Assembly (NCBI RefSeq): GCF_000142905.1
Contig: NW_013657622.1
Location: 1-64,000, forward strand
From: Thecamonas trahens ATCC 50062
Taxonomy: Eukaryota > Apusozoa > Apusomonadida > Apusomonadidae
Direction of reading: 5' to 3'
DNA length: 64,000 bases
Shown here: positions 31,558-44,328 of the stretch, piece after piece
Layout: each line of letters begins with the position of its first letter
Numbering within the stretch: position 1 is the stretch's first letter
Notes under the pieces: model-generated
Databases searched by the model: none
What the model saw: the letters and a program-made list of their open reading frames with translations, nothing else
Told to the model about the DNA's origin: nothing
Made by a program: the position numbers and the translations under genes

Positions 31558-33321
31558 ATGAGCAGAGACGCGGAGGCGGCTGCGTCGAACGAGGTAGGCC
31601 AGGCTGAGGGCCATGGCAGCTCGCGAGCGGACGAGTTACTTGCTGGCGGCGAAGGCGACGGTGAGGAGGGAAGAGGAGGGGAAGGGGAAGGAGGGGACGG
31701 GTGTGGGGACGGGCACCAGGGCGTTGATGACCAGCATAACGCAGTACATGGGCAAGAGCAAAAGGTTGAAAGAAAAAGCAACAAGACACCGCCTGTCACT
31801 TCGGCAGTCGATGAATACGTAGCGTACGGCGCTGGAGAGGTCACGCCCGGAGTCTTGGATGGAGTCCATGGAGGAGCCGTCCTCTTTGCCTCGTTTGTGC
31901 CTGGGACAGAGAACAAAGTCGTCGTGACAGGCGGGGAGGATGGCATGTGCAAGGTCTGGAGAATCGATGCTAATCCGGGAACCGGAGATGAACCGCTCCC
32001 GCCGCCGCTCGTTGTCCTCGAACACAAGGAGGCCATCTCGTCCATGGTCGTCACCAGCAACTGTGTCTTTGCTGGCGGAGAAGGTGGTTCGGTTTTCCAG
32101 TGGTGGCTCGGCAACGGTGAGACGCAGCACATCTTTGAAGGTCATCGTGCACAGGTCCACGACATGCTCCTTGTTGACGATGCCAAGGCCCTCTCCTCCT
32201 ATCCCTCGGTTGTGGTCTCCGACTCCCCAGTCCCGGCGCCCAACTGGCTCAACACCTCGGCAACTGCCCGCACGCCCACAGTCCTTGTCTCGGCTGGCTT
32301 TGACGACAAGATCCGGGTGTGGGACGTGCTCCGCGGAACGTGCCGAGTCACCTACCGTAGACACACGTCGCGCATCGCTGCCCTCGCCCGCCACCGTGAC
32401 CTCCTCTTCTCGGCCTCGTGGGACATGACCGTCATGGCTTTTTCGCTCTCCGCCCGCCAGCGCGATCCGCCGCCGCGCTTCATCTGCCGCGGCCACACAG
32501 ACTCGGTCAAGACCCTTGCCCTCACTGCCGACGCCTCGTTGTTGGTCACCGGCTCGCGCGACCACACCCTGCGCCTGTGGGACGTTGCTGCCCTCGTCGC
32601 AGACGCCGCAGAGGCGATGGGTGACGTCCTCGGCTCCGGCTCGTCATCCGCTCTCAACCTCTCCGCCGCAGACTCGTCGTCCCACATGGCTGCCGCCCTC
32701 GCAGACGCGCGCTCCGCTGCAAATCGCCTCGCAGGCTCCGCCCCATCCGCCTCCCCCGCTGGCGTTGCTGCCACCATCGCCACCGACTCGGAGTCGCGCC
32801 GCCGCCGCAAGAAGCGCCGGAAGAAGCACAGTTCGCGTCGCTCACGCTCCGTGCCCGACCCGGTCGTCGTGGAAGACCTCGCCGTCCTCGCCGGTCACGA
32901 GGCCGAGGTCATCTCGGTCGCCTGGGAAGTGCCGCGTACTCGCGGCGCACGGCAAGACATCATCATCTCGCTTGCCCTCCATCCCACCATCCGCGTCTGG
33001 TCCGCCTCCTCGCACTCCTGCCTCCACACCCTCGTCGGCCACATGCACTTTCCGCTCTCGCTCGTCGTCCACCCCTACCTCCTCTTCACAGGCTCGGCTG
33101 ACACCGCCGTCGGCATCTGGGACTACCACTCGGGCGAGAACCTGCGCATGATGCCTGGCCACGAAGCCTCGGTCCGCGCCCTCCTCGTCTCGGGCAAGCG
33201 CCTCATCTCTGCCTCGCGCGACGCCTCGCTCATCGTCTGGGACTTTGAGTCGCCCGCAGACGACGACATTGATGTCGACATGATTGCTCTCCGCATCGCC
33301 TCTTACGACGACGAGAGCTAG
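31558..33321 (+). CDS. WD40-repeat protein, 587 aa
   Basis: Intact frame. Repeats ending in WD-like dipeptides: TGGEDGMCKVWRID, AGGEGGSVFQWW, SAGFDDKIRVWDVL, FSASWDMTVMAF, VTGSRDHTLRLWDV, then SLALHPTIRVWSA, FTGSADTAVGIWDY and ISASRDASLIVWDF. That makes seven or eight blades of a beta-propeller scaffold. Between the fifth and sixth blades is an insert of about 100 residues that is Ala/Ser-rich and ends in a basic cluster (RRRRKKRRKKHSSRRSRS). The N-terminal 75 residues are Gly/Glu-rich and low-complexity. AGGTATGAG around the ATG at 31558 also looks like a splice donor, so the true start may lie elsewhere. The partner and role are not evident. Confidence 0.82.
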   Translation: MSRDAEAAASNEVGQAEGHGSSRADELLAGGEGDGEEGRGGEGEGGDGCGDGHQGVDDQHNAVHGQEQKVERKSNKTPPVTSAVDEYVAYGAGEVTPGVLDGVHGGAVLFASFVPGTENKVVVTGGEDGMCKVWRIDANPGTGDEPLPPPLVVLEHKEAISSMVVTSNCVFAGGEGGSVFQWWLGNGETQHIFEGHRAQVHDMLLVDDAKALSSYPSVVVSDSPVPAPNWLNTSATARTPTVLVSAGFDDKIRVWDVLRGTCRVTYRRHTSRIAALARHRDLLFSASWDMTVMAFSLSARQRDPPPRFICRGHTDSVKTLALTADASLLVTGSRDHTLRLWDVAALVADAAEAMGDVLGSGSSSALNLSAADSSSHMAAALADARSAANRLAGSAPSASPAGVAATIATDSESRRRRKKRRKKHSSRRSRSVPDPVVVEDLAVLAGHEAEVISVAWEVPRTRGARQDIIISLALHPTIRVWSASSHSCLHTLVGHMHFPLSLVVHPYLLFTGSADTAVGIWDYHSGENLRMMPGHEASVRALLVSGKRLISASRDASLIVWDFESPADDDIDVDMIALRIASYDDES

Positions 33322-33376
33322 CGTAAAGCAAACGCTTCTTTATCCTGCCTCACACGGGGCGAAAGTCGCAAACAGT

Positions 33377-36300
33377 CTAATGCAGCTGGCCCTGGTGCTC
33401 GTGCCCGTGCTGGTCTTGCCACACCTTGCATCCGACACGCACCGCGTCAAAGACAAACCGCAGATTGCGAGCCGAGTGGGACCAGAGCACAAGCGGCTCG
33501 CTAGAGGCCCCGGCCTCGGCCACCACCACGCCCCACGAGCCGAGCGCCACGCGCCGCACCCGCTTGAACGGCACCTGGCGAACAATCTTGCGGTTGAGCT
33601 TCTCCACCGCACCCACCGTCGCGTCCGCCTCTTCCGTCAGCGATCCGCTCTCGCCCGCGTCCGCGCCTTCGGCCCGCAGCAACAAGATCCGGTTGTTGGT
33701 CACAATGACCATGAGCGAGCCATCGGCCACCAGCGCCTCGGCGAGCACCGCATCGCTCGCCGCAAACGCGCCCGACCTGAGCGTGTACAGCAGGAGCTGC
33801 GCGTGTGCGAGGTGCCACGAGTACGCGTGCACCCGCCCGTCGAGCCAAAAGTGCCGCGGCGGCCGGAGACGCGTAAAGTGCACCTCAATGTCCACAGAGT
33901 TACGCACGCCCTCGAGCGTCTTGGTCAGCAAGTTGAGGACGCCGACCACGGGCTTGACTCCGAGCCCGACCACGCCGCGGCCCATGCCCTTGACAAAGCC
34001 CTTGACTCCACCACGCTTCGCGCCCTTTGCAGGCTGCAGCACAAGGCCTGACACGCCCCAGAATAGACCCTTGCCAAACGCGGACGCGCCCAGAATCAGC
34101 CCGCGCCCGGCGTTGTTTGCCCGCCGCCGCCGCAGCGCCTCCTGCTTTCGCAGATACTCGTCGTCAAACGAGAGCTTAGCCACAGCCTTGCCCATCGACG
34201 ATGTGATGGCAGAAGTGGCGTCGAACATGGCATACGCTACGTGTTTGGTCAGCGAGACCGCGGACTTGCCCACTCCACGCGAGAACTCCCGCGGGCCAAG
34301 GAGCACCGACTCGGCAGACGCGTGGAACGACTCGTGGAAACCGTGCGTGATGTTCGACCAGAGCTTCACAGGGTTGCCCAGCATGTCCAGCGAGCCCACA
34401 ATCTTGAGCACCTGCCGCATGAGCCCCCGCTCGTAGTGCTTGGCCACAAGCGCTTGCAGCGACGCCTGCGTCGTGAACAAGTGCTCCAACAGCATGTGCT
34501 TGAACACAATCGGCGCAGAGTCAAACGATGGGAGGAGCAGCCCGAGGTTGAGCACCTTGGACAGAATCGAGTCGCTCTTGTCAAGCGCAGACTCGAACGA
34601 GACCTTGAGCGAGATCGGCGAGATGGCGAGAACCCGAAAGTACACTTCGCGCACCCATCCGGCTGCCTCGTCGTAAGACGGCTCCTGCGAGGAAACCGCT
34701 AGCGAGTCCTCAAGTGACGCCGCCAGCGATGCCTTGGCCGACGGCAGTCCCTCTGCCATCGACATCAGCCGCACCACAAGCCCTTCCTCCACACGGACCG
34801 TGAGGGCCTGGATCGCCACAACCGTCGGTCCGAACAACTGCACCCGCTCCGATGCTATCGCCTTGTTGTACACAATCTGCAGAAACGGAATGCCCTTGCG
34901 GAGCGGCCCCTCGTCCATGTTGACCACAACAGGAAAGACCGAGTCCTCGTCCTGGTTGTCCACCTGCAGTCGCTCCACAGTGATGTGTCCTGTTTGGATG
35001 GCTCGCTCGTCGGTCTCGAGCAACACTTCGGCGCCCACCATCCATGCATACAGCAGCTCCTCCGGTGTAGGGTCGATGACCGAAATGCCCAGTCCAGGCA
35101 CATGGACCTTGATCCGCGAGATGATGGCCGACGACTTTTGCGCTTCCATCATCGTCACCCCGTCGTCGTCGGACCTGCTCTTGGACGCGTGCTTCGGGTC
35201 GTACACTCTCAGTACGTGTGTGTGCGAGCCCTTCTCAATGTACACCCTCACCTCGAGCTGGACAACCTCGCCGAGTTCTTCGGAAAAGAACGAGACCGTC
35301 TCCGGCACTGCCTTGGTCTCGTCGATCTCGACCTTGAGGCCAATCGGCTTGTCGCCCGCCGCCTGGAACTGGACAAACAGCTTCTTCTTGTCCGCATGCG
35401 GTGCGTCCCATCCGTACGCCGTGCTCGTCCACGGCTCCAGCTTGGCCACCACAGCCTGCTCCACATCACACTGCCAGTAGTAGATCGGATGAACCGTGTC
35501 GTTGACAAGCTTGTACCGCGGCGCAGTCTGCGCCGCCTGTGGCCGCGACACCACCACATACACCACCGGATCGTCCACAGAAATCTGCAGCCGGACCCGG
35601 TCCGCCACGCTCAGTACTTCAGAATGGCTCGCGTACACGTTGAGGTCAACCACACCAAAGCCGTCAACGGCAAACGCAGACGACCAGTTGGCGTACTGTT
35701 CCTCCGCACGCGCACGCGCCTCGCCCTCGCCCTGTACCAGCGGAAGGCCCACCGCAGGCGGCGCCTCGCCGATCCGCGACCGCCCTGTCAGCGCCGTCCC
35801 GCACTCGCTCAGCGCCTCGAGTCGGCCTTGTCCGACGACATCACTTCCTGCTGCTCGTCGCCATCGTCAGAGTCAAACCACTCTGACGAGTCGTCACTGC
35901 ACGGCAGCTGCCTGCCCATGTCAAACGTGACCGACCGCTCGCGCCCGAGGAGCCCAAACTTGCTCTCGTCTGGGAAAGGCGACTCTGCAGCCTGGACCGC
36001 GACCAGCCGTTCCTCGGCAGTCGGCCGTGGTGCGAGCAACTCGGCCGGCACACAGTCGGCGTCAAAGAACCCGAGCTGGAGCTTGTCGGCGCCGCCGGCC
36101 GTCACAAAGTGGACTTGATGGTGCTCTCCGCCCTCCAGCCGGTGCGAGACTTCGGTCCCCACCTGCCGCCACAGCAGCGGCTCGTCGAGCCGGTTGACCA
36201 ACACATACCGCGGTTCGATGACCACGACTGAAGTCCGCCCAAATGCCCCACTTGCCTTGTGGATCTTGATCCCAAGCTGCCACTCGCGCACGAGGTCCAG

Positions 36301-39300
36301 CTCGGCGAGCGCGGTCCGGTCGAGCACCTTAATCGCTCCGCTGTCGGCAATGTTGGCGAGCGAGACGCCGTTCGACCACTCGGAGGTGTGGACCTTGATC
36401 GTCGCCTTGGACCGTGAGAGCTTTCGCTTCTCTGCGTACGAGAACAGGTACGGCGCCGCCACGGCAGAACCGTGGCCCTCGCCAGCATGAGTCCCCATCG
36501 TCGCGTGCGGTGCGTACTTGAGCGGAAGCCCGGTCCGGTTGACCATCCAGAACCGCGAGTAAATCTCAAGCGAGCCCACGCCCGAGCCGGACGTCGAGCC
36601 AAAGGCGTAGAGGTTGAGCGGGCCGGTTCCTTGCCCGGCTTCGCCCGGCAGCTCCAGCACCGCGCCAAGCTCGCCCATCTCGGTGGCCAGCGACGCCTCA
36701 CTCCGTTCGCTGCTGCCGTAGCCCGGCACAGCCACCGCAAGATCCATCTCACCATCGGGCCGTGCCCCGTACACAGGGACTCGTCCGCCCGGAATGACGT
36801 TGCTCGCAAGCACTTCTTCGCCATCGCACCACACAGTGACGTGTGCAGAGTACGGAAGTAGATTTGTGACGTAGACTGGCGAAAGAAGCCGGACACGGAC
36901 CGCTGGTAGCGGATGAATCGCCACAGACCCGTTGTGGTCGCGCACAGCCTCGATGTCCTTGGCCAGCACCGCATACGCATGTCCGATCCGCGACAGTGCC
37001 TCCAGCCGGTCGCGCGGATCGTCGCGCACCGTCCGCTTCCAGTCGTCGCCAGCCTCGGACGGGACGACGCCGTGGGTCGCGTCGCGGACGTCAACCTCGT
37101 TGAGCGTCGCGTCGTCAGGGAACGCGTACAGCAGCGCGTTGCGATCGGACGCATGGTCCACCTGCAACCGCCGGTCGCCGCTCTTGCGCCCGGCGGCAAA
37201 GCTCAGCAGTAGCGAGTCGGTTCCACGCAGCCGCTGTCCGCGCCCCTCGCGTGCCAACCCTGCCAATGTCGCCGTGTCCTCGTTGGCCATTTCGGTAGCG
37301 TTGCGGTCGCCAGTCTCGGCCTTGGCCTTGGCCTTAGCCTTGGCCATCTTCCGCTTCGACTTGCTCTGGCCTCGCCGCAGAGGCAGGACGCCGCTTGTAG
37401 CACTCGCGGACGCCGCCCCAAACGCCACTCCCACTCCGGCGGACCACTGGAAGCCAATGCCGTCGATGGCAAGCGCCTGGCCGACCGGCCGGGTCTCAAA
37501 CGCCCACGCCGGCGTCGGAACTAGCCACAGCGGCAGCGCTGTCCACCCGTTCGGCTGCACCGCTTCGGACGCAAAGGCAACGGCGCCGTTGTTCAGCCCG
37601 CGGAACTGGATCGGGAGCTCGGTCTCGTTGACAACCAGGAACCGCGAGGAGAGGACCAGTAGGTGCGAGCCGTCACCCATCGACTTGAGCTGTCCGCGGA
37701 GCGCAACCTCGTGCTCACGCCCGTCATGCTCCAGCACAGCGTCCAGGATCCATGTCCCGGCCGAGTCCAGCGAGATTGGGCTGAGCTTCGGCGCGCTCGG
37801 CGAGCCGAGCGCAACAACTAGCGTGTGCGTCTCATCAACCGACCGCTTGAGGTACCGCGGGTCGCGAGTCTGTGGGAACTCGAGCGACGCGAGCTTGCCG
37901 GCCTCCAGCACCATCGGCTCGCCTTCGACAACAGTCTCGCCGGCAGACGTCGGCCAGCAGGTGACCGCCACGTCGGTGGCGTTGAGGATCCGGAACGGCG
38001 CCCAGTCCGGGTCGCTTGCCACTTGCTTCTCCGGCTCGGAGAGCGCAGCCATGACACCTTGCAGCCGCTCCACGTTGGCCAGCAGCTCAAGCGTGACGTT
38101 GAGGTTGAGGACAGAGGTCGGCTTGCGCGACGTCGAGAGCTGCTCACGCATGACAGACTCTTCCTGCGCCACGTCGTTGTCGAGCACAATCGAGCCGAGC
38201 ACCAGCCCCTCGCTCAGCAACACGCCCTCGGCCTCGTCGTCGGCAGACTCGGACTCGAGCCGCAGCGAGTCGGATGAGACAGAGACAGAGCCCATCGACG
38301 AGGTCGAGCATGTATACACCGAGAGCTCGTCCTCTTCCACCACTGCTCCAGGCGCCGCATGGCCCTCGTACTGCTCCGACAGCGAGTAGCTCGCTGACGA
38401 CGACAAGAGCTCCACAATCCGTGGCGTTGCGTGCGCATGCTGTTCCGAGCACGACGAAGACCAGCCAGACGACGCAACCGCGGGTCGCGCGGGCGGTGTC
38501 GCGGGGGTGACACTTCCAACCGGCCCATCCACCGTCCGACGCCGCTTGCGCCGGCGGCGCACCTTGCGCCTCGAGCCTCGTTCTGGCGCCAGGCTGACAG
38601 CCGAGCCGCCAGCCGAAGCGAGCGACGATCGCGACGGCGACTTGAACGTCTCGCCCGAGGCGGCTTTGTGCATTCGGCGCCGGTGGCGGTGGCGCCGGTG
38701 GTGCGGCCTCGTAGATGCGGGGTGTGACGGAGTAGCTGGATCATCACCATCGGGCTCGTGCCGCGGCACCACCTCGCCAGCAAACGGGTGGGTGTCGTGG
38801 ATAGCCATGGGTTGGCCAAAGAGTGGCGGCTGAACCATCCGGCGCTGGCCGGAAGGCACCACGGTCTCCACCCGTGACTTGCGCTTCGAGCGGCGTGCGC
38901 GGGCCTGTGCGTTGGCCTTTTTGGCCGCCTTGTGGCGGCGAGCACGGTCCTTGCGCCGGCGGATGGCCTCGGCGTGGCGGGCGGCGCGCTCGCGGACACG
39001 CCTCTCGCGAGCCTCGCGGGCCTCGCGCTCGCGCCGATCGGCAGGTGTCTCTGTCGAGACGTCGTAAGCGGCAAAGCCTGCGCACTTGTTCTCAAACGCG
39101 TTAAACTCGTAGCCGATCGAGGCGTAGGCCGGCTCGAGGAGCGGCTCCCACGCCGCAAGCTTGTGGTTGTAGTTGCCGAGTGAGAGGTGGACGGCAACCT
39201 TGGCCGAGGCCCGGGTGGCAAACACGTCCGAGTACCGGACCGAGGCCGAGTCGAGCCGTAGCTCAAGCAGCGGGACCGCGCCGCGCTTGGCAACGTCAAA

Positions 39301-42300
39301 GAGAGTGGCCCGGAGGTCAATTAGGTCAACGAGGTAGTAGGAAATGTGCCTTGTCTCGCTCTCCTTGAGCTTGGCATACTTGGCGTCGCCTTCATCGACC
39401 TCGGCTTCGGTCTCGGACGTTCGCACTGAGTCTGGCGGCCCGCGCGGCGAGCCAATCGGCAGCGAGTCCGACTGCGCTGCGCTTGGCCCTGACGCAGCCG
39501 CGCCGTCGTCCCCGGCGTCAGCCAGCGACGCGCCAGGCTCGACGAGCGCGCTCCGCGCAAAGTTCTCGAGGTCCGAGGTTGACGACGACGATGATGACGA
39601 CGCCGACGAGAAGGACGATGAGGCCGAGAACGTCTCGGGATCGGTGACGGTGACGGTCGGCACTGGCGCGGCACGCGAGGCCTGAACCAACGTCAGGTCA
39701 CGTTCCTTGTCGCCGGCCTTGAGCGCGGCGACGGCGGCCGGTGCCGCAGTGGCCAGCGCCTCGTCAGCGCTCGACGGCGCCGGCTGCTGCGGACCGCTCA
39801 AGCCGGCGACAATGCCCTGGACAAGGACAATGTCTGGATAGGCGAGGCGGAGCGCCGGCCGGTCGAGCGAGACGGCGACCCGGGAGTCGGTGATGGGCAG
39901 GTGAGTCGGTGAGGCCGAGTACTTGACAAGCAGGTCGGTGGGGAGGAAGATGGCAACGGCATGCTGGGTCGGGCCCGACATGCGGGTGACAAAGGCCTCC
40001 AGGCCCGAGAGGGTGACGGCGACAGCGGTGGCCCATGCCCGGTCGACGGTGTACGACAGGTGCGTGTTGGCGAGGAGAAGGCCAAGCGCTGGTGACGCAG
40101 CGTCGGTTTCATGGCGAACAAGGTAGATGTTGAGATCGGAGAGAATGGCGGCAACCGTAAAGGACGGCGACTTGCGGATGGCGTCGTTGGTGGTGGGCGG
40201 CGGGATGGCCGGCGGCGGCGGCGGAGGGGACTCGCCGTATGGCACGTCGGGCGCCGAGGCCCAAGCGCCGACAAAGGTGAGGGCGGCGACGGCGGCCGGG
40301 GTGATGTGCATGTCCGTGGCGTCGAGGGTGACGGTGGCGTGGGCGTCCCACGAGACGTCGACGAGGTAGTCGATGTCGAGGTGCCAGCGGCTTGGGTCGT
40401 CGATGACAGCTGCAGCCGGGCTGAGGATGGAGGAGAACTGCGAGAGGTCGGGGCTGGCTCTCCGGTTGACCCCATGGTTGACCAGGTCGAGGCGGCGGGC
40501 TGTGATCTTGTACGCCGTGTTGTACTCGTTGGTCACGGCCATGGCGAGGTTAAAGGACGAGAGGGCGAGGCCGACGTTGCCGGCGTCGGCGCCGGTCTTG
40601 CCGTCAAAGCCGTAGCCCGGAAGGAGGCGGAGGGCAAAGTTGTCCGAGACGACCGAGATCACGGTCGTGGTCCACTCGTCGTCGTCGACGGGCGACCAGT
40701 CGACCCGCGGCTCGACACGCCCAGTCCTTGTCTCACCGCCAAACTGGGCGAGGATGGTGGTGACCATGGCGTAGTAGGCCTGCGGGAGGACGAGCTCGAG
40801 CGAGGGTAGGACAACGCCCATCCGCATGTACGGCTCGTAGTGGCACTGAAAGTGGTTGATCATGTCGAGATTGATGTGGAGGGCAAAGGCTTCGGCCGGC
40901 ACGTACCGCTGCTCAGAGTCGCGGAAGGTAAAGGTGGTGGCTGGCAGATCGATGTCATAGTGGGTGGCAAGCGCGCCGGGTGGCGGGGCAGCGACAACCG
41001 AAAAGTCAGTCGAGTAGAGGTCGATGGCCCGCGACGAGTTGTCGTCGGCGTGGAGCTCGAGCTTGAGTGAGAGGGCGCGGACCGCCATGTAGCCCTTGTT
41101 GGCAAAGCCTGCCCGGGCGTCAGCGGCGAGGATCGGCTCCATCTCCTCGCGGGAGGCCGCGTACGGCGCCACATACTCTTCTTCAAAGGCGATGGCCGAG
41201 AGGCAGAACATGAGCTCGCGGTACTTTGTGCCCGGCAAGTGGCCGACGACGTGCGGGAGCGCAACGTCGAGTCGCGAGCCGTACCGCATGGTCAGCTGTG
41301 GGAGCAGGAGCGAGGCCGAGGTGACTGAGAGCTCAAACGGATCGATGATGCGGAAGGCCGAGGTCGCGGTCTCCGCGTCTTTGGACGCGTAGTCGATGAG
41401 GTAGACAGAAAGCGAGGCAATGCGAATGTCTGTCGGTGAGTACACGACGCTGTCCGGGAGCTCGGCGAGTGAGGCCGGTGGCTCCAGGTGTGGCAGTCCG
41501 CGGTGGATGGCGATGTTGAGGCTCTCGATGTCAAAGACCATGCGGAGACCGTGCTTGACCGTGGCGACATGCGGGAGAATGACCGAGATGCCGTCGAGGG
41601 TGACGTCGACATCGAGGTCGGTCATCTCGTTGAGCGCGTCGACAGCCAGCTGGGGAGTGAGCGGCAGCTCGCGAGCAAAGCCCGGTGGGAGGAGCGATGA
41701 TGGAAGAGTCTCGTCCGGCCCAGCTGTGGCCTTGAGAACTGCCGAGACCTTGTCGAGGAGCACCTTGTTGTAGACAAACGAGAGCGGGCGGAGCGCGCCA
41801 GAGATGGATGTTCCTGCCCGAGCGTCGTCGACGGCTGGGCGTGAGACGATGGTGAGCGCAAGGACCGGGGCGACGGTGGAGGAGCGCGCGGCGGCAGCGA
41901 GGGCGGCGGCGGCAGGTGCGCGCTCGACGGCGTACGAGGCAACCACGCCTAGCGACGATGCGTGGGCCATGCCTGCTGTTGCTGTGGCTTGCTCCTCGGG
42001 TGTGAGCGGGTGTGCGCCCGGAACAAGGGCCGGCTCCGAAAGGTTAGTGTCGCGCCGGCGAGGCGCAGAAGGCGTTGCGTCGGCAACATCGTCCGGCGTG
42101 CGGAGGTCAAAGGCCTCGGCCAGCAGCTGGGCGTGGGTCATGTGCTTGGGCATGTGCGACTCGGTGAGAATGTTGACGTACGAGCCAGTTGGGTCGTACA
42201 AATCGCGGAGGTGGAGTGAGCCAAGACGGACCGCGGTCTTGGTCGGGGCATAGCCGACCGAGAGACTCGAGAGGGTGAGGAGGACAAGGTCGGACATGTG

Positions 42301-43785
42301 CAGCTGCGAGCGGATGCGAAGGGTGAGGCAGCTGACGGTGACAGTTGCAAGCTCGGAAGCTGGAGGCAGCGGCGGCGATGGCGGGCTGGGCGAGGTCGGC
42401 TTGCCGAGCACGAGGTAGAGGAGGCCGACGACAACGGTCTGCACCATCCGGGAGAGCGCCGACGGCGGCGACGGCGGAGGCGGTGGCGGAGGCGGTGGAG
42501 CGGCGGCGGCGACGATGCGGGCGAGCGACGTGATGCGGGCGGCGAGTGAAGGAGTCGGCATGCCGGACTTGGAGAGATACCGCCTGCCGTACGGGGTGGC
42601 TACCAGCGATGCGAGCGCCGGCGAGTAGCCGTCGGCAGTAGAGTCGGTGGCCAAGACGAAGTCAGGCGGTGGGCCGTCGCCGCGGCAGTAGGCCCGGGTT
42701 CGGGCCTCGTAGATGGCACCTGCGGTGGCCGAGAGCTTGCGCAGCTCGTCGAGCTCGCCGGCGACCGCGAGAGCGGCGGCAGTGGCCGCGAGCGGCGGCT
42801 GTTCGCCGAGCATTTGCGTCCGTGCCGCGCGGATGTCGGAGAGAACGGCCATGGCGGCGTAGCGGAACCACTCAAGAGGCTGCTGTGACGGCGGGCTGGA
42901 AGGTCGGAAGGCGCGCCAGCGGATGAGAGCGGCGCGGCGGGAAAAGAGGTTGCTGAGCGAGCCGAGAGCGGCGACCTGGGCCGATGATATGGTGATCGGC
43001 ACGGCTGGAACGCTCACCGAGACGGTGGGACGGTGAGCACCAGCCGGGCCAGGCACTGTGACGCAAATTGAAGCGTCGATGTTGTACACGATGGGCTGGG
43101 AGGAGATCTCAGCTGCGTCGTCGTCTGCGGCAGCAGCAAAGAAAGCCACGGCATCCTTGAGCTTTGCATTTGCGATGCGAGTCTTGGGCTCAGGCTCAAG
43201 ATACAGAGTGAGCGCACGAAGAACAACCAACTTTGTCAGCGGAGAGAGCTGAGAAAGAACAGCAGCCTTGAGGGCCAACTCCTCCAGCTCGAGACCCATG
43301 ACGGTCTTGTCCGTCTCGAGGCGAAGATGAACGTTGCCAACGGAGAGACGTGCATGCAGGAGGAGAGACATAGCCAGAGAGGTAAAGTAGGTAGAGATCG
43401 GAGACGATGGCGATGTGGTAGAGGAGGTAGTCGTGGCGGTGGTGGCGGTGGCGGCGGTGGCGGCGGCGGTGGCTGCGGTGGCTGCGGTGGTGGGCGGAGG
43501 TGCCTCTGCGAGGACGAGATGCAAGCCCCAAAGAGAAAGGGAGCAGTTTGCGGAAGCAATGTTCCACCAAGGGAAGGAGAGTTCCAAAGAATGAATATGA
43601 CCATGATGTATGGTCATGGGTAGAGATGAAGGAAGTAGTCCATGGCCGTTGCCTGGTTGGAGGACAAGGTCGGTGATGGCCACCCGGCCATGCCAGAGAG
43701 AGACTTGTACTCTGCCTACAGAAGCAATAATGGATGAGAGTACATGCGTAAGCACCCAATGCAGACATGCTGACAGTACTTCCAT
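33377..43785 (-). CDS. VPS13-family bridge-like lipid-transfer protein, one frame break
   Basis: About 3469 aa from the ATG at 43785 (an upstream in-frame GTG is not used) to 33377, with the frame broken near 35818-35840. VPS13 proteins form a long hydrophobic groove that carries phospholipids between membranes at contact sites. The N-terminal chorein motif is clear (MEVLSACLHWVLTHVLSS, VSLWHGRVAITDLVL, then SLELSFPWWN). Long stretches of beta-type groove repeats follow. The VAB/SHR-binding region shows repeated openings such as FRILNATDVAVTCWP, RFLVVNETELPIQFRG, RFWMVNRTGLPLKYAP and YKLVNDTVHPIYYW. The C-terminal part has the ATG2-C-like helices (GVGKSAVSLTKHVAYAMF, KGFVKGMGRGVVGLG) and a final PH-like domain. 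A strongly basic Arg/Lys/Ala segment near 38880-39050 interrupts the middle. It converges on the WD40 gene with 55 bp between stops. Confidence 0.92.
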
Positions 43786-43860
43786 CCTTCGAACCACCTT
43801 GGCCCGTGTGGCGTCGTGTGTGAGTAATGATAGCCCCCCCGGGTCGTCCGCCTAGAGGAC

Positions 43861-44098
43861 GTTGGGGGTGGGGGGAGGGGAGGAGAGGGGATCGTGATCG
43901 TGATCGATCGCAATGTTTTTGTTGCGCGCGCGCACGTGGGGGAGGATATTTTTGTAGAGGTGATGGGGGGGGGGGCAGGGGGGGAGGGGGGGGATGGCGG
44001 AGGAGAGGGGAGGGAGGAGGAGGATGGGGGGGGGGGGGTGAGGACCGGGAGGGAAGGGGGGGAGGAAGAGAGAGAGAGGGGGGAGGGTGAGGGGATGA
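43861..44098. repeat. Purine tract with multiple G-runs
   Basis: Plus strand is almost entirely G and A with runs of 5-11 G (for example 43968-43975 and 44027-44038). It lies 75-310 bp upstream of the VPS13 ATG and could form G-quadruplexes on the non-template strand. It also marks a region prone to sequencing error. Confidence 0.6.
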
Positions 44099-44302
44099 GA
44101 TCGATAGGAGTGTGGGTTGGGGTTGAGAGAGCAGAGGCATATCGGCAAGGAGGGTCGAGGTTGTGAGGTGTATCCATGACAGAAGAGAGTGTGGATGGTT
44201 GGCGGGGGCTCGGCATAGGTAAGATGAGCAGGACTATGAAAGGCATGGTGCGATGGTCCGGCCAAGGTGTGGTAAGGTGCAAACTGTGGGTCGCCCCAAC
44301 AA

Positions 44303-44328
44303 CTCGCGCCAAACGAGTTTGGCGCGAG
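44303..44328. promoter_or_regulatory. Palindromic pair of E2F-type sites
   Basis: CTCGCGCCAAAC, two bases, then GTTTGGCGCGAG: a perfect 12 bp inverted repeat. Each arm contains a full E2F/DP consensus (CGCGCCAAA at 44305-44313 and TTTGGCGCG at 44318-44326). It lies about 520 bp upstream of the VPS13 start and 1.2 kb upstream of the kinesin start. The symmetry makes chance unlikely. Use by an E2F factor is inferred. Confidence 0.5.

Noticed and set aside
31527-32565. Minus-strand frames with hydrophobic stretches opposite the WD40 gene
   Set aside because: They are antisense to clear WD40 coding sequence and only look hydrophobic because of its codon composition.
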